Source: Acetobacteraceae bacterium
GTDB taxonomy: Bacteria > Pseudomonadota > Alphaproteobacteria > Acetobacterales > Acetobacteraceae
Assembly (NCBI GenBank): GCA_019689515.1
Contig: JADGHI010000120.1
Location: 1 to 9,271 of the forward strand
Length of the DNA stretch: 9,271 nt
Reading direction: 5' to 3'
The notes below the pieces were generated by a model. The model worked only from the letters and a program-made list of their open reading frames with translations, did no database searches and was not told the origin of the DNA. The translations under genes and the position numbers were made by a program. Below are positions 5,479-9,271 of this stretch, one piece after another (within the stretch, counting starts at the first letter, position 1; each line of letters opens with the position of its first letter).

Positions 5479-5529
5479 GGCGAGCGCATCGCGGCCGGTT
5501 GAACCGCGCGCAGCCGGCTCCGCCCAGGC

Positions 5530-8277
5530 TCACATCGGCTCGACCCGCGCCGCGCAGTACTTGAAGCCCGGGATCTTGCCGAAGGGATCGAGCTTCGGGT
5601 CGGTCAGCAGGTTCGCCGCCGCTTCGCGATAGGCGAAGGGGATGAACACCATCCCCTCGGGCAGGCCCGGATCCTCGCGCGCGGCGCACTCGATCGCGCC
5701 GCGCCGTGTCGCCACGCGCAGCCGTGCGCCGGGGGCGAGGCCGAGGCGGCGCAGCTCCGCCGGCGCGAGGGAGGCGGTCGGCCCCGGCTCCAGCGCATCC
5801 AGCACGCCGGTGCGGCGGGTCATCGCCCCGGTATGCCAATGCTCCAGCTCGCGGCCCGTGGTCAGCACCAGCGGGAAGTCCGTGTCCGGCATCTCGTGCG
5901 GATCGGTGAGGCCGGCCGGGACCAGGCGCGCGCGGCCGTCCGCGGTGGGGAAGCGGTCGCGGAAGACGATGTCCTCGCCGGGCGCGTCGGGGTCAGGGCA
6001 GGGATAGACGACGCTGCCTTCGCGCTCCAGCCGTTCCCAGGTGATGTTGGCGAGGGAGGGCATGGCGCGCGCCATCTCGGCGAACACCTCGCGCGGATGC
6101 GCATAGGACCAGTCGAGGCCGAGCCGGCGAGCCATGTCCACGATGATCGCGAGGTCCTGCCGCGCCTCGCCGGGCGGCTCCAACACCTTGCGGCCCATCT
6201 GCACCTGCCGGTTGGTGTTGGTGACGGTGCCATCCTTCTCCGGCCAGGCGGAGGCGGGCAGCACCACGTCGGCCAGTGCAGCGGTCTCGGTCAGGAACAG
6301 GTCCTGCACGACGAGGTGGTCGAGGCGCGCGAGCCCGGCGCGCGCATGTGCCGCGTCCGGGTCGGACATCGCCGGGTTCTCGCCCATAATGTACATGCCG
6401 CGGATCTCGCCGCGCCAGGCGGCGTCGAGGATCTCCACCACGGTCAGGCCGGGCTGCGGGTCGAGTCGCGAGCCCCAGAGCTCTTCGAGGAAGGTCCGCG
6501 TCGCCGGATCCTGCGTGCGGCGGTAGTCCGGGAACATCATCGGGATGAGCCCGGCGTCGGAGGCACCCTGCACGTTGTTCTGCCCGCGCAGGGGATGCAG
6601 CCCCGTCCCCGGCCGTCCGACCTGGCCGCAGAGCAGGGCGAGGGCGATCAGCGCGCGGGCGTTGTCCGTGCCGTGCACCGACTGGCTGATCCCCATGCCC
6701 CAGAGGATCAGCGCCGCCCGCGCCTGCGCATAGAGCCGTGCGACGCGGCGGATCTGCGCCGCGGGCACGCCGCAGACGCTCTCCATCGCCTCCGGGCTGT
6801 AGGCGGCGAGGTGCTGGCGCAGCGCCTCGAAGCCCTCGACGCGCGCCGCGACGAATTGCCGGTCGTGCAGCCCCTCCGTCACGATCACGTGCAGCATGGC
6901 GTTGAGCAGCGCGACATCCGCGCCGGGGCTGAAGCGCAGCACCTCCGCTGCGAAGCGGTCGAGGCCGTTGCCGCGCGGGTCCGCCACGATCAGCGTCGCG
7001 CCGCGCTTCGCCGCGTCCTTCAGGAAGGTCGCCGCGACCGGATGGTTCTCGGTCGGCCGTGCGCCGATGACGAAGATCAGGTCGGCGTCCTTCGCCGCGG
7101 TGAAGGGCGCGGTGACGGCGCCCGACCCGATCCCCTCCAGCAGCGCCGCGACCGAGGCGGCGTGGCAGAGTCGCGTGCAGTGGTCCACGTTGTTCGTGCC
7201 GAAGCCGGTGCGCACCAGCTTCTGGAACAGATAGGCCTCCTCGTTCGAGCCCTTGGCCGAGCCGAAGCCGGCCAGCGCGTTGGGCCCATGGGCGTCACGG
7301 ATGCGGGCGAGGCCGCGCGCGGCGCGGTCCATCGCCTCCTCCCAGCTCGCCTCGCGGAATTTCGCGCGGGCGCGGGCGGGGGCGAGGCAGTCGGCAGGGT
7401 CCTTCGCCGCGCCCTCGATGCGGACCAGGGGGCGCATCAGCCGGTCCGGATGGTGCAGATAGTCGGATCCGAAGCGGCCCTTGACGCAGAGGCGGTTGCG
7501 GTTGGCCGGCCCGTCGCGCCCGACAACCTCCTGGATGCGGTTGTCGCGCACGCGGAAGCCGACCTGGCAGCCGACGCCGCAATAGGGACAGACGCTCGCC
7601 ACCTCGCGCTCCGCCGGCGCGCCGCGGCGGCCTTGCGCGTCCACCACGCTCTTTGGCAGCAGCGCGCCGGTCGGGCAGGCCTGCACGCACTCGCCGCAGG
7701 CGACGCAGGAGGAGGTGCCCATCGGGTCCAGTAGGTCGAAGGCCACAGTCACGCCGATGCCGCGCCGCGCCAAGCCGATGACGTCGTTGTGCTGCACCTC
7801 ACGGCAGGCGCGCTCGCAGAGGCCGCAGGCGATGCAGGCGTCGAGCCGCACCGCCATCGCCGGGTGCGACAGGTCCGGCGCCGGGCGCTCTGGCTCCGGC
7901 GCGAAACGCGATTCCGTGACGCCGAGCTTCGCCGCCCAGCGCGCAAAGCCGCCCGTCGCATCGCGTGCCTCGGCGCCGGGCTGGTCGGCGAGTAGCAGCT
8001 CGAACACCATCCGCCGCGTTCGTTTCGCCCGCTCGCTCGCCGTGCGCACCACCATCCCCGGCCTCGGCGTGCGGATGCAGGAGGCGGCGAGGACGCGCTC
8101 GCCCTCGATCTCCACCATGCAGGCGCGGCAATTGCCGTCCGGCCGGTAGCCCGGGCGCGGGAGGTGGCAGAGATGCGGAATCTCGATGCCGAGCCGCGTC
8201 GCGACGGTCCAGATCGTCTCGCCGGGCGCGGCCTCGACCTCGCGGTCGTCCAGGATGAAGCGGATCGGCTCGGTCAC
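5530..8277 (-). CDS. fdhF: NAD-linked formate dehydrogenase alpha subunit (molybdopterin and iron-sulfur)
   Basis: 915-residue catalytic subunit (also named fdhA or fdsA) oxidising formate to CO2 at a bis-molybdopterin-guanine-dinucleotide Mo or W centre; cytoplasmic, no twin-arginine signal. Domains in order: NuoG-like [2Fe-2S] domain with C37, C50, C53, C67; two [4Fe-4S] clusters with C148/C151/C154/C158 and C191/C194/C197/C201; a cofactor-proximal [4Fe-4S] with C230/C233/C237/C264; the catalytic domain with metal ligand C371 followed by H372 (RLCHAAS) and R564 (LRGQNNVQG); then the C-terminal molydopterin-binding domain from about 800. C371 is cysteine, not selenocysteine. No Cys lies between C67 and C148, so the His-Cys3 [4Fe-4S] cluster of NuoG and of typical FdsA is absent. 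The start is GTG at 8277, overlapping the upstream stop as GTGA, with GGAGG seven bases upstream. The open frame runs on to 8856 only as antisense-like sequence over the upstream gene. It takes electrons toward the NuoF-like partner. Confidence 0.95.
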   Translation of the reverse strand: MTEPIRFILDDREVEAAPGETIWTVATRLGIEIPHLCHLPRPGYRPDGNCRACMVEIEGERVLAASCIRTPRPGMVVRTASERAKRTRRMVFELLLADQPGAEARDATGGFARWAAKLGVTESRFAPEPERPAPDLSHPAMAVRLDACIACGLCERACREVQHNDVIGLARRGIGVTVAFDLLDPMGTSSCVACGECVQACPTGALLPKSVVDAQGRRGAPAEREVASVCPYCGVGCQVGFRVRDNRIQEVVGRDGPANRNRLCVKGRFGSDYLHHPDRLMRPLVRIEGAAKDPADCLAPARARAKFREASWEEAMDRAARGLARIRDAHGPNALAGFGSAKGSNEEAYLFQKLVRTGFGTNNVDHCTRLCHAASVAALLEGIGSGAVTAPFTAAKDADLIFVIGARPTENHPVAATFLKDAAKRGATLIVADPRGNGLDRFAAEVLRFSPGADVALLNAMLHVIVTEGLHDRQFVAARVEGFEALRQHLAAYSPEAMESVCGVPAAQIRRVARLYAQARAALILWGMGISQSVHGTDNARALIALALLCGQVGRPGTGLHPLRGQNNVQGASDAGLIPMMFPDYRRTQDPATRTFLEELWGSRLDPQPGLTVVEILDAAWRGEIRGMYIMGENPAMSDPDAAHARAGLARLDHLVVQDLFLTETAALADVVLPASAWPEKDGTVTNTNRQVQMGRKVLEPPGEARQDLAIIVDMARRLGLDWSYAHPREVFAEMARAMPSLANITWERLEREGSVVYPCPDPDAPGEDIVFRDRFPTADGRARLVPAGLTDPHEMPDTDFPLVLTTGRELEHWHTGAMTRRTGVLDALEPGPTASLAPAELRRLGLAPGARLRVATRRGAIECAAREDPGLPEGMVFIPFAYREAAANLLTDPKLDPFGKIPGFKYCAARVEPM

Positions 8278-9271
8278 GGCACCGCCTCCGGGAAGAAGCG
8301 CAGCAGGGAGCGCACGGGGTTCATCGCCGCCTGGCCTAGGCCGCAGATCGAGCCGTCCGCCATCGCCGCCGCCAGCTCCTCGAGCAGCGCGCGGTTCCAG
8401 CGCGGCGCGTCCAGCATCCGCGCCGCCTTCGCCGTGCCGACGCGGCAGGGCGTACACTGGCCGCAGCTCTCGTCGCGGAAGAAGCGCACCAGGTTGCGCG
8501 CTGCCTCTCCGAGATCGTCCTGGTCGGACAGCACCACCACCGCGCCCGAGCCGACGAAGCAGCCATGCGGCTCCAGCAGGCCGAAATCGAGCGGCAGGTC
8601 GGCCATCGAGGCGGGCAGGATGCCGCCGGAGGCGCCGCCGGGCAGGTAGGCGACGAAGCGATGGCCCTCCGCCATGCCGCCGCAGAATTCCTCGATCAGT
8701 TCGAGCGCCGTGACGCCGGCGGGCGCCTCCACCGCGCCGGGCCGGCGCACGCGGCCAGAGACGCTGAACAGCCGCTTGCCGCTGCGCCCGCGCCTGCCTG
8801 CCGCGGCGAAGCGTGCCGCGCCGTCCGGCGTGCCGAGGATCTCCGGCAGCCACCACAGCGTCTCGACGTTGTGGATCAGCGTCGGGCGGCCGAACAGGCC
8901 ATGCTCGCCGGGGTAGGGGGGCTTATGGCGCGGATAGCCGCGCTTGCCCTCCAGGCTCTCCAGCAGCGCCGTCTCCTCGCCGCAGATATAGGCGCCCGCG
9001 CCGCGGCGCAGGTGGATCGGCAGGCCGCCCGTGAGTCCCGCCGCCTCCAGCCTCGCGATCTCGCCCTGCAGCATGCGGAGCAGGTCCGGGTACTCGTCGC
9101 GCATGTAGATCCAGCACGCCTCCGCCGCGACCGCATGCGCGGCGAGCAGCATGCCTTCGAGGAAGCGGTGCGGGTCGCGCTCCAGGCAGGCGCGGTCCTT
9201 GAAGGTGCCGGGCTCCCCCTCGTCGGCGTTCACCACCAGGTATCGCGGGGCGGGATGGGCGAGCACGGCGC
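8274..9271 (-). CDS. fdsB: NuoF-like FMN/NADH-binding subunit of formate dehydrogenase (5' end beyond window)
   Basis: C-terminal 332 codons or so of the beta (diaphorase) subunit, which passes electrons from the alpha subunit through a [4Fe-4S] cluster to FMN and NAD. Visible from the window edge are the FMN/NADH motif VNADEGEPGTFKDR, GAGAYICGEETALLESLEG, and PTLIHNVETLWWLPEIL. A soluble-ligand-binding (SLBB-type) domain follows, and the C-terminal N3-type cluster has SCGQCTPC plus the Cys of GSICGLG (C-x2-C-x2-C-x33-C). The N-terminus is missing. A GTG at 9266 sits inside the flavodomain just before the conserved KYLVVNADEG-like block and is not the true start. So it cannot be seen whether a NuoE-like thioredoxin-fold domain is fused, as in many FdsB proteins. 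Its stop overlaps the alpha-subunit GTG start by four bases, so the two are translationally coupled. Confidence 0.94.
   Translation of the reverse strand, partial: AVLAHPAPRYLVVNADEGEPGTFKDRACLERDPHRFLEGMLLAAHAVAAEACWIYMRDEYPDLLRMLQGEIARLEAAGLTGGLPIHLRRGAGAYICGEETALLESLEGKRGYPRHKPPYPGEHGLFGRPTLIHNVETLWWLPEILGTPDGAARFAAAGRRGRSGKRLFSVSGRVRRPGAVEAPAGVTALELIEEFCGGMAEGHRFVAYLPGGASGGILPASMADLPLDFGLLEPHGCFVGSGAVVVLSDQDDLGEAARNLVRFFRDESCGQCTPCRVGTAKAARMLDAPRWNRALLEELAAAMADGSICGLGQAAMNPVRSLLRFFPEAVP
8285..8289 (-). promoter_or_regulatory. Ribosome binding site fixing the GTG start of the formate dehydrogenase alpha gene
   Basis: GGAGG on the minus strand lies seven bases before GTG at 8277, inside the last codons of the upstream subunit. 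It trims the open frame from 1108 to 915 residues and places the NuoG-like [2Fe-2S] domain right at the N-terminus, as expected. Confidence 0.85.

Larger units (their letters stand above)
5404..5529. other. Spacer between formate dehydrogenase and amidohydrolase operons
   Basis: This 126-base non-coding gap lies on the same transcribed strand (minus) as both flanking operons. It contains the ribosome site of amidohydrolase B, hairpins at 5422-5440 and 5450-5478, and an 11-base palindrome CGGTTGAACCG at 5496-5506. No -35/-10 pair with acceptable spacing is evident. Either the hairpin ends the formate dehydrogenase message, or the two units are read together. Confidence 0.6.

Noticed and set aside
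5833..7734. 633-residue plus-strand frame opposite the formate dehydrogenase
   Set aside because: Although long, it contains no domain I recognise. The opposite strand carries all cofactor and cluster ligands of formate dehydrogenase.
8038..8277. Selenocysteine-type formate dehydrogenase
   Set aside because: The metal-ligand position (residue 371) is encoded as Cys, and there is no in-frame TGA in the gene.
8278..8856. 193-residue N-terminal extension of the formate dehydrogenase alpha frame
   Set aside because: It lies fully within the NuoF-like gene in another frame and has no motifs. The GTG at 8277 with GGAGG and the NuoG-like domain set the true start.
9264..9266. GTG as start of the NuoF-like gene
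   Set aside because: It falls within the conserved flavin-binding region; family members have well over 100 residues upstream, so the gene is simply cut by the window.

Overview
The window is very GC-rich and densely coded, with long open frames on both strands that are mostly antisense shadows. Gene content (protocatechuate 3,4-dioxygenase, an NAD-linked multi-subunit molybdenum or tungsten formate dehydrogenase, paired PF04909 amidohydrolases, and an exact FixK/FNR-type box) suggests an alphaproteobacterium. It could be an Acetobacteraceae- or Rhizobiales-like heterotroph that degrades aromatics. This taxonomic guess is inference: there is no rRNA or marker gene here.

Layout: (1) 1-1048, minus strand: a zinc-type NAD(P)-dependent alcohol dehydrogenase, cut by the window edge close to its C-terminus. 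(2) 1049-1526: a 478-base divergent intergenic region with no convincing gene. It holds a FixK/FNR-like box upstream of the dehydrogenase and several dyads. (3) 1527-2790, plus strand: pcaH and pcaG, one base apart, encoding both subunits of protocatechuate 3,4-dioxygenase. All four iron ligands are visible in PcaH at the canonical spacing. (4) 2799-5403, minus strand: a tightly coupled three-gene operon, transcribed as amidohydrolase B, amidohydrolase A, small Rieske protein. The junctions are ATGA (4-base overlap) and TGATG (1-base overlap). (5) 5404-5529: a 126-base spacer with two hairpins. (6) 5530-9271, minus strand: a formate dehydrogenase unit, with a partial NuoF-like flavin/NADH subunit overlapping (GTGA) the molybdopterin and iron-sulfur alpha subunit.

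How the genes may work together: PcaHG opens the ring of protocatechuate. The formate dehydrogenase oxidises formate to CO2 and should pass electrons through its iron-sulfur clusters to the FMN/NADH subunit. The amidohydrolase-amidohydrolase-Rieske unit is the least understood part. Its two paralogous metallohydrolases share an unusual metal site (Asp-x-His, a single His, a Glu-Ser-Gly or Glu-Cys-Gly motif, and Asp). A stand-alone Rieske protein is co-translated with them, and no Rieske oxygenase large subunit or reductase lies in the window. A role in breakdown of aromatic acids or ring-cleavage products is plausible from the family and from the pcaHG neighbour, but no substrate can be read from the sequence.
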